Assembly: GCA_002422995.1 (NCBI GenBank)
Contig: DIUK01000132.1
Span: 16,251-26,933 of the forward strand
Direction of reading: 5' to 3'
DNA from: Rhodocyclaceae bacterium UBA6160
GTDB lineage: Bacteria; Pseudomonadota; Gammaproteobacteria; Burkholderiales; Rhodocyclaceae
DNA length: 10,683 bases
Shown: piece by piece, positions 1-6,331 of the stretch
How the letters are laid out: every line of letters starts with the position of its first letter
How positions within the stretch are numbered: position 1 is the first letter of the stretch
Notes under the pieces: generated by a model
Seen by the model: the letters and a program-made list of their open reading frames with translations, nothing else
The model's database searches: none
What the model was told of the DNA's origin: nothing
Translations under genes and position numbers: made by a program

Positions 1-83
1 TTTTTTTTGGCAGAAGCGTGATAAGCATCTGTCGATATACCCAGGTTTCGCTAATTATTTTGAAATAACAGAATGTTGAGCTG

Positions 84-104
84 TGTTTGATATTCTGTTT
101 GATA
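84..104. repeat. 9-base direct repeat, 12-base period, next to a small dyad
   Basis: The word tgtttgata occurs at 84-92 and again at 96-104, a period of 12 bases. It runs directly into the dyad gatac-c-gtatc at 101-111. Paired words about one helical turn apart can be protein-binding sites, but no regulator is identified and the role is unknown. The copies are exact; the function is not supported beyond that. Confidence 0.45.
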
Positions 105-128
105 CCGTATCACCAGCGCCGACTTTTC
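105..128 (+). repeat. Dispersed repeat, copy R1
   Basis: This 24-base stretch matches 4613-4636 at 23 of 24 positions, with the shared core tcaccagcgccgactttt. A third, 21-of-23 match lies inside hpnE on the minus strand (9851-9873). R1 lies 31 bases beyond the dinB stop codon. No inverted repeat typical of REP elements and no transposon end is seen. The next codon-sized differences from copy R2 (tca/tct, tgc/tgt) are third-position-like, so a short conserved peptide is conceivable, but no start or ribosome site supports one. Confidence 0.7.
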
Positions 129-158
129 ATGCATTTATCGTCTTATTGCACCGCGCTA

Positions 159-1292
159 TCAAACCAACGGCAATTGACTTTGAGAGGCAACTTCTTCTTG
201 TGGCGTAGTGAGCCCGCCAACGCGCACGCCGATTAAGCGCAGGCGTTGTTCCAGTGGCACGCGGCGCAGGCATTCGCTGGCGGCGCGGCGGATGGTTTGG
301 GCGTTGGCGGTGGCCTCGGGCAGGGTGATGTCGCGTGTGATGGTACTGAAATCGGCATAACGCAGCTTGATGCCGATGGTGCGGCCGACATAGCCTTTTC
401 TGTTCAGGTCGTCCGCCACTCGGGTGCATAGTGCGGTAAAGATTTCGCCCAGTTGTGCTTTATCGTGGCGCGGGTGCAGGTCGCGTTCAAAAGTGGTTTC
501 GCGGCTGGCAGATTTGGGTTCGCGGTGGGTCACGATTTCGCTGTCATCCCTGCCGCGCGCGGCTTCAAACAGCCAATGGCCATAGCTGCGGCCAAAATGC
601 CGCTGCAAAAAAATCAGCTCGGCCTGGGCGAGTTCGCCAATCTGATGGATGTTCAGGGCGGCGAGCTTTTCACTGGCGCGCGGACCGATGCCGTTGATTT
701 TTCGCACAGGCAAGGGCCATAGCCGGGTGGGAATGTCGTCCAGGGTAATGAGCGTGATGCCATTGGGTTTATCAAGGTCAGAGCAGATTTTAGCCAGCAA
801 CTTGTTGGGCGCAACGCCCACTGAGCAGGTAAGCCCTGTGGCTTGATGTACGGCGGTTTTGATGCGTTGCACGAGGGCAATGGTGTCGCTATCAAGCGAG
901 GTAAGGTCGATATAAATCTCATCTATGCCACGGTCTTCAATCTGCGGGGCGATGCTGGCCACGGCTGCTTTAAAGCGTTGCGAGGCGAGTTTATAGGCGT
1001 CGAAATTGGCAGGCAGCAAAATCGCATTGGGCGCAAGCCGCGCGGCTTGCATCACGCCCATGCCGGAATGGATGCCCAAGGCGCGGCCTTCATAGGTGGC
1101 CGTGGTGAGCACGCCGCGACCGGTGTAGTCGCCCAGCCGCATGAATTGCCAGCGGCCGTTAACCTGACGTGTAGGTTGCGGTACGGCGCGGCCGCCAACA
1201 GCAACAGGCAGGCCATTCAGCTCGGGGTAGGTGAGCAATTCGACAGAAGCAAAAAATGCATCCATGTCGAGATGGGCAATGCGACGCTGCAT
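159..1292 (-). CDS. dinB: DNA polymerase IV, Y-family translesion polymerase
   Basis: This is an error-prone Y-family polymerase that extends past damaged template bases at stalled forks. The 377-residue product has the N-terminal metal-binding LDMDAFF motif (D9, steric-gate position F14), the second catalytic block with D124-E125, a helix-hairpin-helix-like stretch near 199-210, a little-finger region, and a C-terminal QLPLV that resembles the QLxLF sliding-clamp-binding peptide, so the end appears intact. It is longer than the 351-residue E. coli enzyme, mainly through an extra segment at about 36-57, and has RGIDEIYID where E. coli has SLDEAYLD. The ATG at 1292 places the DMD motif at the usual distance from the N-terminus. 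It starts 9 bases after the bioF stop, so the two are probably co-transcribed. No clear Shine-Dalgarno sequence or LexA box is visible in front. Confidence 0.95.
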   Translation of the reverse strand: MQRRIAHLDMDAFFASVELLTYPELNGLPVAVGGRAVPQPTRQVNGRWQFMRLGDYTGRGVLTTATYEGRALGIHSGMGVMQAARLAPNAILLPANFDAYKLASQRFKAAVASIAPQIEDRGIDEIYIDLTSLDSDTIALVQRIKTAVHQATGLTCSVGVAPNKLLAKICSDLDKPNGITLITLDDIPTRLWPLPVRKINGIGPRASEKLAALNIHQIGELAQAELIFLQRHFGRSYGHWLFEAARGRDDSEIVTHREPKSASRETTFERDLHPRHDKAQLGEIFTALCTRVADDLNRKGYVGRTIGIKLRYADFSTITRDITLPEATANAQTIRRAASECLRRVPLEQRLRLIGVRVGGLTTPQEEVASQSQLPLV

Positions 1293-1301
1293 GACAGTTG
1301 G

Positions 1302-2507
1302 TTAGGCTTTTAGCACGCTTACAGCATCGAGCAATTGTGCGAAGGCCGTATCGGGCAATGCGGAGGAGAGCGAGAAACGTAACCGGCACCCGCCGGCTGG
1401 CACAGTAGGGGGACGCATGGCAACGGCTAGCACGCCGCAGTCTTCAAGCCGTTTTTGTGCCGCCAGTGCGGCGGCTTCGCTGCCCAGCACGGCGGGAATG
1501 ATTTGCGTGGTGGATTGAAGTGTATCTATACCCAACGCAGCAAGGCGTTCGCGCAAGGCATTGCCACGTTGCGCCAGCAGGGCGCGTTCGGCATCCAGGT
1601 GCGGCATCAATTCGAGCGCAGCTTGCACTGCGCCGCAGGCTGCCGGTGGTGGGGCGGTTGAGTAGATGATGCCCGTGCAGCGATTAACCAGATAGTCGAT
1701 CAGCGCCTGCGAGCCTGCAATGTAAGCGCCGGCCGCCCCAAAGGCTTTGCCTAGCGTACCCATGATGACTGTTGATGGATTGCTGTCGTGCAAACCATAG
1801 GCCAACCCACGACCTTGCGGCCCGATTACGCCACTGGCATGGGCTTCATCGAGATACAGCACCGCGCCGTGGTGCATGGCGAGTGCGCTAAACGCCGCGA
1901 CATCGGCACGGTCGCCATCCATGCTGAAAACAGATTCAGTCACGATGAATGCCGGGCGGCCTTGAGCATGTTGCGTGAGTAATTCGTCAAGATGGGCTAC
2001 GTCGTTGTGGCGAAACTGAATTTGCTTGACTCCGGCGGCGCGGCAGCCGGCATGCAGGCTGGAATGATTGAGCGCATCGGTGAATACCAGCGCTTCGCGC
2101 CCGCCAGCGAGGTTGAATAAAGCGGGTAAAACGGTGGCATTGGCCTGGAACCCGGAATTGAAAATCAGCGCTGCCTGAGTGCCTTTGAAGGCGGCGAGCT
2201 GCGCTTCCAAGGTGATCATTTCTTCCAGCGTGCCGGTAACCAGGCGAGACGCCCTAGCGCCTGCGCCAAAGCGCTGCACCCATTCAATGGCGCGCGACTT
2301 TAATGCAGGGTGTTGCGACAAGCCGAGGTAATCGTTGGAGGAGGCATCAATGAGCCGACGGCCATCGCGCATCACAAGCTGCGTGCCCGGCATGGCAACC
2401 TGCCGCAAGCGACGGCGGTGGTGGGCGTTATCGAGCTTGTCTAATGCTGAGTTAAGTGCTTGTTCAAGCCACATGGGGTGTTCGGCGGGTAAAGGAGAGG
2501 GGAGCAT
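1302..2507 (-). CDS. bioF: 8-amino-7-oxononanoate synthase (KAPA synthase)
   Basis: This PLP enzyme condenses pimeloyl-ACP or pimeloyl-CoA with L-alanine to give 8-amino-7-oxononanoate, the first step of biotin ring assembly. Family features, numbered from the start used here: SSNDYLGL at 56-63, HNDV at 167-170, the LDEAH block with the PLP-contacting Asp at 219-223, TLGKAFG at 251-257 with the PLP lysine at K254, and RPPTVPAG near 365-372. Length is 401 residues against 384 in E. coli. The ATG at 2507 is chosen, but ATG 2474 (390 residues, beginning MWLEQAL) fits the family N-terminus equally well. A further GTG at 2597 would add a non-conserved tail running into the ubiD promoter region. 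No other biotin gene is in the window. Downstream dinB follows after 9 bases. Confidence 0.93.
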   Translation of the reverse strand: MLPSPLPAEHPMWLEQALNSALDKLDNAHHRRRLRQVAMPGTQLVMRDGRRLIDASSNDYLGLSQHPALKSRAIEWVQRFGAGARASRLVTGTLEEMITLEAQLAAFKGTQAALIFNSGFQANATVLPALFNLAGGREALVFTDALNHSSLHAGCRAAGVKQIQFRHNDVAHLDELLTQHAQGRPAFIVTESVFSMDGDRADVAAFSALAMHHGAVLYLDEAHASGVIGPQGRGLAYGLHDSNPSTVIMGTLGKAFGAAGAYIAGSQALIDYLVNRCTGIIYSTAPPPAACGAVQAALELMPHLDAERALLAQRGNALRERLAALGIDTLQSTTQIIPAVLGSEAAALAAQKRLEDCGVLAVAMRPPTVPAGGCRLRFSLSSALPDTAFAQLLDAVSVLKA

Positions 2508-2637
2508 GACAGGGTAATTTGGCTTGATCGACTTTAATCCAACGGCGGGGGCGTATTTTGCCCTGCTTTTGCTATACGTGTTGCCGTAACGTCTCACCGC
2601 TACAATGGCCTATTGCCTGACAATGAAAGCCTGATGG
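2508..2637. promoter_or_regulatory. Divergent bioF/ubiD intergenic region
   Basis: This 130-base spacer must carry the promoters for bioF (minus) and ubiD (plus). On the plus strand TACAAT at 2601-2606 matches five of six consensus -10 bases and would place the ubiD transcript start about 25 bases before the ATG. The only -35-like word, TTGCCG at 2581-2586, is just 14 bases away, so the assignment is weak. I see no convincing bioF promoter and no clear BirA or BioR operator. Confidence 0.35.
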
Positions 2638-4146
2638 ATGAAATATCACGATTTGCGCGATTTTGTGCAGCAACTGGAAGCCATGGGCGAGTTGCGCCGC
2701 ATTGCCGTGCCGGTGAGCCCGGTGCTGGAAATGACGGAGATTGCCGACCGCGTGTTGCGCGCTGCGGGTCCTGCGTTGCTGTTTGAACGCCCTGCCGTTG
2801 AAAGTCCCAAAAATGCCATGCCGGTGCTGGCGAATCTGTTTGGCACGCCGCAGCGCGTGGCGATGGGCATGGGGGTGGATGTGAAGAAGGGCGAGAATTG
2901 GCAAACCCCGCTGCGTGAGGTGGGCAAGCTGCTGGCAATGCTGAAAGAGCCAGAGCCGCCACAAGGCTTGAAGGATGCGTGGGATAAGCTGCCACTGTTA
3001 AAACAGGTGCTGAATATGCGGCCCAAAGTGGTGACGTCCGCGCCCTGTCAGGAACTGGTGTGGGAAGGCAAAGACGTTGACCTCTCGCGCCTGCCGATCC
3101 AAACCTGCTGGCCGGGGGATGCCGCGCCCTTGATTACCTGGGGGCTAACGGTCACGCGCGGGCCGCAGGGCTTGCCGCAATCGCGCACGCGGCAAAATCT
3201 GGGGATTTATCGTCAGCAAGTGATCGCACCGAATAAGGTGATCATGCGCTGGCTGGCGCATCGGGGCGGGGCGCTGGATTATCAGGCGCATTGCGCTGCT
3301 TATCCGGACACGCCTTTTCCCGTGGCGGTGGTGCTGGGGTGCGATCCGGCAACGATTCTGGGGGCGGTCACGCCTGTGCCGGACAGTTTGTCGGAATACC
3401 AGTTCGCCGGGTTGTTGCGCGGCAGCAAAACGGAACTGGTGAAGTGTATCGGTTCCGATTTGCAGGTGCCCTCGCGTGCCGAGATTGTTCTGGAAGGCGT
3501 GATTCATCCCGGTGAGACGGCGTTGGAAGGTCCCTATGGCGACCATACCGGGTATTACAACGAGCAGGCGGAATTTCCGGTCTTCACCCTTGATCGCATC
3601 ACTCTGCGGCGCGATGCGATTTATCACTCCACCTATACCGGCAAGCCGCCGGATGAACCGGCGATGCTGGGCCTGGCGCTTAACGAAGTGTTTGTGCCGC
3701 TGTTGCAAAAGCAGTATCCGGAAATTGTCGATTTTTATTTGCCGCCGGAGGGTTGCTCTTACCGGCTGGCGGTGGTGTCGATCAAAAAGCAATATCCGGG
3801 GCATGCCAAGCGGGTGATGTTCGGCATCTGGAGTTTTTTGCGCCAGTTTATGTACACCAAATTTATTGTCGTGACGGATGAGGACGTGAACGTGCGCGAT
3901 TGGAAAGAAGTGATCTGGGCGATGACCACCCGCGTGGATGCGGCGCGTGATACGTTAATTGCGGAAAATACGCCGATTGATTATCTGGATTTTGCCTCGC
4001 CGGTGTCAGGCCTGGGCAGCAAAATGGGGATAGACGCGACGAACAAATGGCCGGGCGAGACAACGCGCGAATGGGGACGGCCAATAGCGATGGATGCGGC
4101 GGTTAAACAACGGATTGATACACTGTGGGGAGAGCTGGGATTATGA
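2638..4146 (+). CDS. ubiD: 4-hydroxy-3-polyprenylbenzoate decarboxylase
   Basis: UbiD removes the ring carboxyl group of polyprenyl-4-hydroxybenzoate in ubiquinone synthesis, using the prenylated FMN made by UbiX. The 502-residue product follows E. coli UbiD (497) almost end to end: MKYHDLRDF at the N-terminus, TCWPGDAAPLITWGLTVTRG at 156-175, RQNLGIYRQQ at 185-194 with the cofactor/metal Asn N187, the SRAEIVLEG block with E282, EGPYGDHTGYY at 297-307, GKPPDEP at 335-341 and a C-terminal DATNKWPGET. A few extra residues (QGLPQSRT) sit just before RQNLGIY compared with E. coli. The ATG at 2638 is the only sensible start, because an in-frame TGA occurs at 2632. It is coupled to the following membrane protein gene. 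UbiX is not in the window. Confidence 0.97.
   Translation: MKYHDLRDFVQQLEAMGELRRIAVPVSPVLEMTEIADRVLRAAGPALLFERPAVESPKNAMPVLANLFGTPQRVAMGMGVDVKKGENWQTPLREVGKLLAMLKEPEPPQGLKDAWDKLPLLKQVLNMRPKVVTSAPCQELVWEGKDVDLSRLPIQTCWPGDAAPLITWGLTVTRGPQGLPQSRTRQNLGIYRQQVIAPNKVIMRWLAHRGGALDYQAHCAAYPDTPFPVAVVLGCDPATILGAVTPVPDSLSEYQFAGLLRGSKTELVKCIGSDLQVPSRAEIVLEGVIHPGETALEGPYGDHTGYYNEQAEFPVFTLDRITLRRDAIYHSTYTGKPPDEPAMLGLALNEVFVPLLQKQYPEIVDFYLPPEGCSYRLAVVSIKKQYPGHAKRVMFGIWSFLRQFMYTKFIVVTDEDVNVRDWKEVIWAMTTRVDAARDTLIAENTPIDYLDFASPVSGLGSKMGIDATNKWPGETTREWGRPIAMDAAVKQRIDTLWGELGL
4129..4134 (+). promoter_or_regulatory. Ribosome binding site deciding the start at 4143
   Basis: GGAGAG lies within the last codons of ubiD, 8 bases before the ATG at 4143. 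This supports translation starting at 4143 rather than at the in-frame GTG at 4125, which lies in front of it. Confidence 0.6.
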
Positions 4147-4553
4147 GTAACGACATTGAAGTGATTGCCAATAATGATAATTTGGACGGCGCGCGTGCCT
4201 GGGCGCATGTGATGTATGGTCTGCATGCGCTGTCTGCAGTGTCAGGCATCCTGACTTCGGCTACGGTGGTGGGTGCGTTTGTGTTCGGCTGGCCGTCGAT
4301 TATTGCGGTGATCATTAACCTGGTGACGCAAAGCCAGGTGCGTGGCACGTGGCTGGAATCGCACTGGCGCTGGCAGTGGCGCAGCTTTTGGTTTGCTGCG
4401 CTGTGGCTGGTAGTTTCGGGCTTGCTGGCGATTACCCTGATTGGCATTCCGTTCGCCGTCCTGGCGATTATCAGCACGGGCGTGTGGGTTCTATACCGTG
4501 TGTTGCGCGGTTGGCTGGCGCTGCTGGATAAGCGGGGCATGCCGTTGCGGTGA
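4143..4553 (+). CDS. Small integral membrane protein, DUF4870-like
   Basis: This 136-residue protein is strongly hydrophobic. After a polar N-terminus of about 20 residues there is a membrane segment at roughly 20-45, a second at about 48-62 after GWPS, a polar WLESHWRWQWRSF loop, and a long hydrophobic stretch at about 80-115 that may be one or two helices, ending in a basic tail. The pattern HALS..., GWPSIIAVIIN and HWRWQ resembles small DUF4870/Tic20-like membrane proteins; this is recognition by eye, and no biochemical role can be assigned. Its ATG overlaps the ubiD stop as ATGA and has GGAGAG in front, so it is probably translated with ubiD. This may point to a role at the membrane near ubiquinone synthesis, which is inference only. 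Confidence 0.85.
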   Translation: MSNDIEVIANNDNLDGARAWAHVMYGLHALSAVSGILTSATVVGAFVFGWPSIIAVIINLVTQSQVRGTWLESHWRWQWRSFWFAALWLVVSGLLAITLIGIPFAVLAIISTGVWVLYRVLRGWLALLDKRGMPLR

Positions 4554-4743
4554 AGAGAACGTCCGGGGCACGGAGAAAGTGGATGAAATGCAGGTCATTA
4601 CAACAAACATCGCCGTGTCACCAGCGCCGACTTTTCTTGTTGGCAGCGCATGACCGGCTGGCCAGGCTGGTTGTCGGTGACGTTGTTGCCATCTGATTCA
4701 TTCAGGCCGAGCAGGTGAACAACTTTTCAGGCTTGGGGAAAAT
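4554..4743. other. Convergent spacer between the ubiD operon and the dioxygenase gene
   Basis: This 190-base spacer lies between convergent genes. It contains dispersed repeat copy R2 (4613-4636), the 8-base palindrome ctggccag (within 4668-4677), and three occurrences of ttcaggc (4701, 4726, 4743, the last at the edge of the dioxygenase gene). No gene is convincing. Short open frames on both strands across the repeat lack a ribosome site. No strong rho-independent terminator is seen for the ubiD operon. Confidence 0.5.
4613..4636 (+). repeat. Dispersed repeat, copy R2
   Basis: This stretch is identical to 105-128 at 23 of 24 positions, differing only at the fifth base. It lies 60 bases after the membrane protein gene and 108 bases beyond the stop codon of the minus-strand dioxygenase gene. 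It therefore has the same orientation relative to the dioxygenase gene as copy R1 has to dinB. Confidence 0.7.
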
Positions 4744-4760
4744 TCAGGCGGCGCTGAATT
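4741..4760 (-). terminator. Possible hairpin at the dioxygenase stop codon
   Basis: A perfect 7-base inverted repeat, aattcag and ctgaatt around a 6-base loop, spans the stop codon (4744-4746). On the minus strand the second arm runs into TTTTCCCC. The stem is AT-rich and short, so it would be a weak intrinsic terminator. Confidence 0.35.
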
Positions 4761-5532
4761 GGTAAGCATCCATCGCTACAGCACCCATAGTGGTTTCACG
4801 ATACAGAACATCGCAATTAGGTGCTTGATCGGCTGCACTGGCTGCGCCCAAGGCGACATACAGCGGCAATAAATGATCGTCTGACGGGTGCGCGCGCACG
4901 GCATGGGGCGCCTGGTGGCGGTAGTCCAGCAGGGCGGGCAAATCGCGCTGGGTGAGTTTGTTGGCAAACCAGTCGGTGAATTCAATTACATAAGGCAGCG
5001 CGATACCGTCAACCGCATCGCGTTGCACGTCACGCAGATTGTGGGTGATAGAGCCGGAAGCCATGATCAGCACGCCTTCTTGCGTTAAGGAATGCAGGCG
5101 CTGGCCGAGGCGATAGTGGGCTTCGGGGGAGAGTTCAGGCATGACGGCAAACTGAATGACGGGGATATCCGCTTTGGGATACATAAAACGCAAGGGTACC
5201 CAGGCACCGTGATCCAGCCCGCGTTGGGGGTCAACGCCTATGCCAGGGATGAGATCGCAGATTTTTTTGGCCAGCTCAACTGCGCCTGGTGGGGTGTATT
5301 GAATTTCATACATAGGGGCAGGGAAGCCATAAAAATCGTGGATGGTTTCTGGGTGTGTGGCGGCGGTCACGGCGGGTTGGTGAGTGAGCCAGTGGCCGGA
5401 GACGGACAAAATAGCTTTAGGACGCGGCAGTTTTGCAGCGAGTGCTTCCCAAAACTTGCCCGTGTTGCCCGGCGCAATGGATGTCATGGGTGAGCCATGA
5501 GAGAGAAACAGGGTGGGGAGTGTGGTTGTCAT
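4744..5532 (-). CDS. Extradiol ring-cleavage dioxygenase, DODA/YgiD family
   Basis: The 262-residue product belongs to the class III extradiol dioxygenase family that includes plant 4,5-DOPA dioxygenase and E. coli YgiD, enzymes that open catechol-type rings with O2 at a metal held by histidines. Expected metal or active-site histidines are all present: H12 in LSHGSP, H47 in SGHW, H164 in THNLR and H220 in DDHLLPL, plus H108 in LDHG. TIHDFYGFP (63-71) and the C-terminal TTMGAVAMDAYQF also fit. Length matches YgiD (about 262-271). The substrate cannot be told from sequence. The ATG at 5532 follows a GAAAG-like ribosome site and a readable promoter, so it seems to be transcribed alone. The convergent neighbour is the ubiD operon. 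Confidence 0.9.
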   Translation of the reverse strand: MTTTLPTLFLSHGSPMTSIAPGNTGKFWEALAAKLPRPKAILSVSGHWLTHQPAVTAATHPETIHDFYGFPAPMYEIQYTPPGAVELAKKICDLIPGIGVDPQRGLDHGAWVPLRFMYPKADIPVIQFAVMPELSPEAHYRLGQRLHSLTQEGVLIMASGSITHNLRDVQRDAVDGIALPYVIEFTDWFANKLTQRDLPALLDYRHQAPHAVRAHPSDDHLLPLYVALGAASAADQAPNCDVLYRETTMGAVAMDAYQFSAA

Positions 5533-5568
5533 GCGCGGGCTTTCGTAAAAACGGTGTGTTAGTTGCTA

Positions 5569-5597
5569 ATGGTAACGACTGTGGGTTGAGTTTTCAA
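5569..5597 (-). promoter_or_regulatory. Sigma-70-type promoter candidate for the dioxygenase gene
   Basis: Reading the minus strand, TTGAAA (5597-5592) is followed after exactly 17 bases by TACCAT (5574-5569). These match five of six and four of six consensus bases. Transcription would begin about 30 bases before the ATG at 5532. Confidence 0.5.
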
Positions 5598-5612
5598 ATC
5601 GGTTTTCAAATC
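5590..5612. repeat. Tandem 11-base direct repeat overlapping the -35 element
   Basis: The word gttttcaaatc occurs at 5590-5600 and 5602-5612, exact copies with 12-base period. The proximal copy contains the TTGAAA of the dioxygenase promoter on the minus strand. Same-face paired sites at this position could be an operator, but no regulator gene is adjacent. Confidence 0.5.
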
Positions 5613-5773
5613 TGATGGGCTTGAAATTGAGATGGTGATGTTAAGCCGTGCGGTGTGATTTGGCTGCAGCAGCCGGTACCCTTTGAATCTGTGTCTGGAC
5701 AAGGGTACTGCCTTCGGGGTGCGCTGGTGATACGGAGATCAAAGCGTAATCAAGCGGAAGTTTTGCGCAGAAA
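5613..5773. other. Spacer downstream of the GNAT gene
   Basis: These 161 bases separate the GNAT stop from the dioxygenase regulatory repeats. On the minus strand a frame stays open from the tandem duplication at 5775-5800 down to a stop at 5641, about 44 codons. It would become a GNAT extension if one duplicated unit were removed. I see no clear terminator for the tesA-cyclase-GNAT run. Confidence 0.4.
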
Positions 5774-6322
5774 TCAAGTTGGAGTGTCAAGTTGGAGTGT
5801 GCCTTGGCGCAAGCACGGATCGTCTGGGTGTGGCGAGAGTACAAATCCCAGGCTGGTAACAAAGTTGAGCATGGGGAGGTTGTCAGCAAGAAATTCGCCT
5901 ATCATTGTTTTAAAGCCATGATTGCGGGCGACAGGGATGAGTTGCTGCATGAGTTGGTAGCCTAACCCTTGACCCTGCCAGGCATCTGCAATGACAATGG
6001 CGAATTCGCAGGTATGCGGGTGGTTTGAGAGTGCTGCATAACGACAAACGCCGATTTCCTTGTCGATGCCATTCTCTTTAACCAAGGCAATAAATGCCAT
6101 ATTGCGGTCGTAGTCGAGATGGGTGAAGCGCTCAAGCTGTTCAAGAGGAATGGTTTTGACTGTGCTCAAAAATCGTCGATAGCGAGTTTCGGGTGAGAGG
6201 TTTTTGATGAAGTCTTGTTCGCGCTGCATATCTCCCGGTTCAATAGGGCGAATGCGCACAAGCGTGCCGTTTTTGGTTAGAAAGCTAGTGGTTGTGCCAG
6301 CAGGCAGGGCAGGTGTTGGCAT
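5774..6322 (-). CDS. GNAT acetyltransferase, Pat-like protein lysine acetyltransferase domain
   Basis: This 182-residue protein has the GNAT fold seen at the C-terminus of Pat/YfiQ protein lysine acetyltransferases, which move acetyl groups from acetyl-CoA to lysines of metabolic enzymes. Visible features: RIRPIEPGD at 23-31, LSPETRYRRF at 42-51, the CEFAIVIAD strand at 105-113 with E106 at the place of the family's conserved Glu, the acetyl-CoA pyrophosphate loop QGQGLG at 116-121, and the closing LGFVLSPHPDDP at 158-169. It lacks the CoA-ligase-like region of full-length Pat and the cyclic-nucleotide domain of mycobacterial Pat. It begins 9 bases after the cyclase stop, so the two are probably co-transcribed. 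Its last residues fall in a 13-base tandem duplication covering the stop codon. The substrate is unknown. Confidence 0.88.
   Translation of the reverse strand: MPTPALPAGTTTSFLTKNGTLVRIRPIEPGDMQREQDFIKNLSPETRYRRFLSTVKTIPLEQLERFTHLDYDRNMAFIALVKENGIDKEIGVCRYAALSNHPHTCEFAIVIADAWQGQGLGYQLMQQLIPVARNHGFKTMIGEFLADNLPMLNFVTSLGFVLSPHPDDPCLRQGTLQLDTPT
5775..5800. repeat. Perfect 13-base tandem duplication at the GNAT stop codon
   Basis: The unit caagttggagtgt is present twice head to tail (5775-5787, 5788-5800). On the minus strand it encodes the final residues TLQLDTPT and overlaps two bases of the TGA stop. Thirteen is not a multiple of three, so gain or loss of one unit changes the reading frame and therefore the C-terminus. 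Confidence 0.85.
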
Positions 6323-6331
6323 GGTGAGAGT

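Larger units (their letters stand above)
1..158. other. Left-edge intergenic region, 3' of dinB
   Basis: No convincing gene is seen here. The stretch is richer in A and T than the neighbouring genes. It opens with eight T residues (1-8), which could be the tail of a terminator whose stem lies outside the window, but that cannot be judged. It contains a 9-base direct repeat with 12-base period (84-104), a small dyad (101-111) and one copy of a dispersed repeat (105-128). All of these lie downstream of the dinB stop codon on the minus strand, so they could be in the dinB 3' untranslated region. Confidence 0.6.

Noticed and set aside
1..8. Poly-T tract as a terminator
   Set aside because: Any stem would be outside the window, so it cannot be supported.
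843..1313. 156-codon plus-strand open frame
   Set aside because: It is antisense to dinB, whose catalytic motifs occupy the same bases. It has no ribosome site or recognisable family.
2508..2597. 30-residue N-terminal extension of BioF from a GTG at 2597
   Set aside because: The extension is not conserved with BioF, uses a GTG start, and would fill most of the divergent promoter region.
3145..3804. 219-codon open frame on the minus strand inside ubiD
   Set aside because: It lies wholly antisense to a gene matching UbiD throughout. The His/Arg-rich translation is typical of a shadow of GC-rich coding sequence.
4588..4690. Short open frames across repeat R2, for example a 37-codon plus-strand frame from 4588 and minus-strand frames containing EKSALV
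   Set aside because: No ribosome binding site is seen, and the other repeat copy does not keep the same frame beyond the shared bases. They are treated as repeat-derived coincidence.
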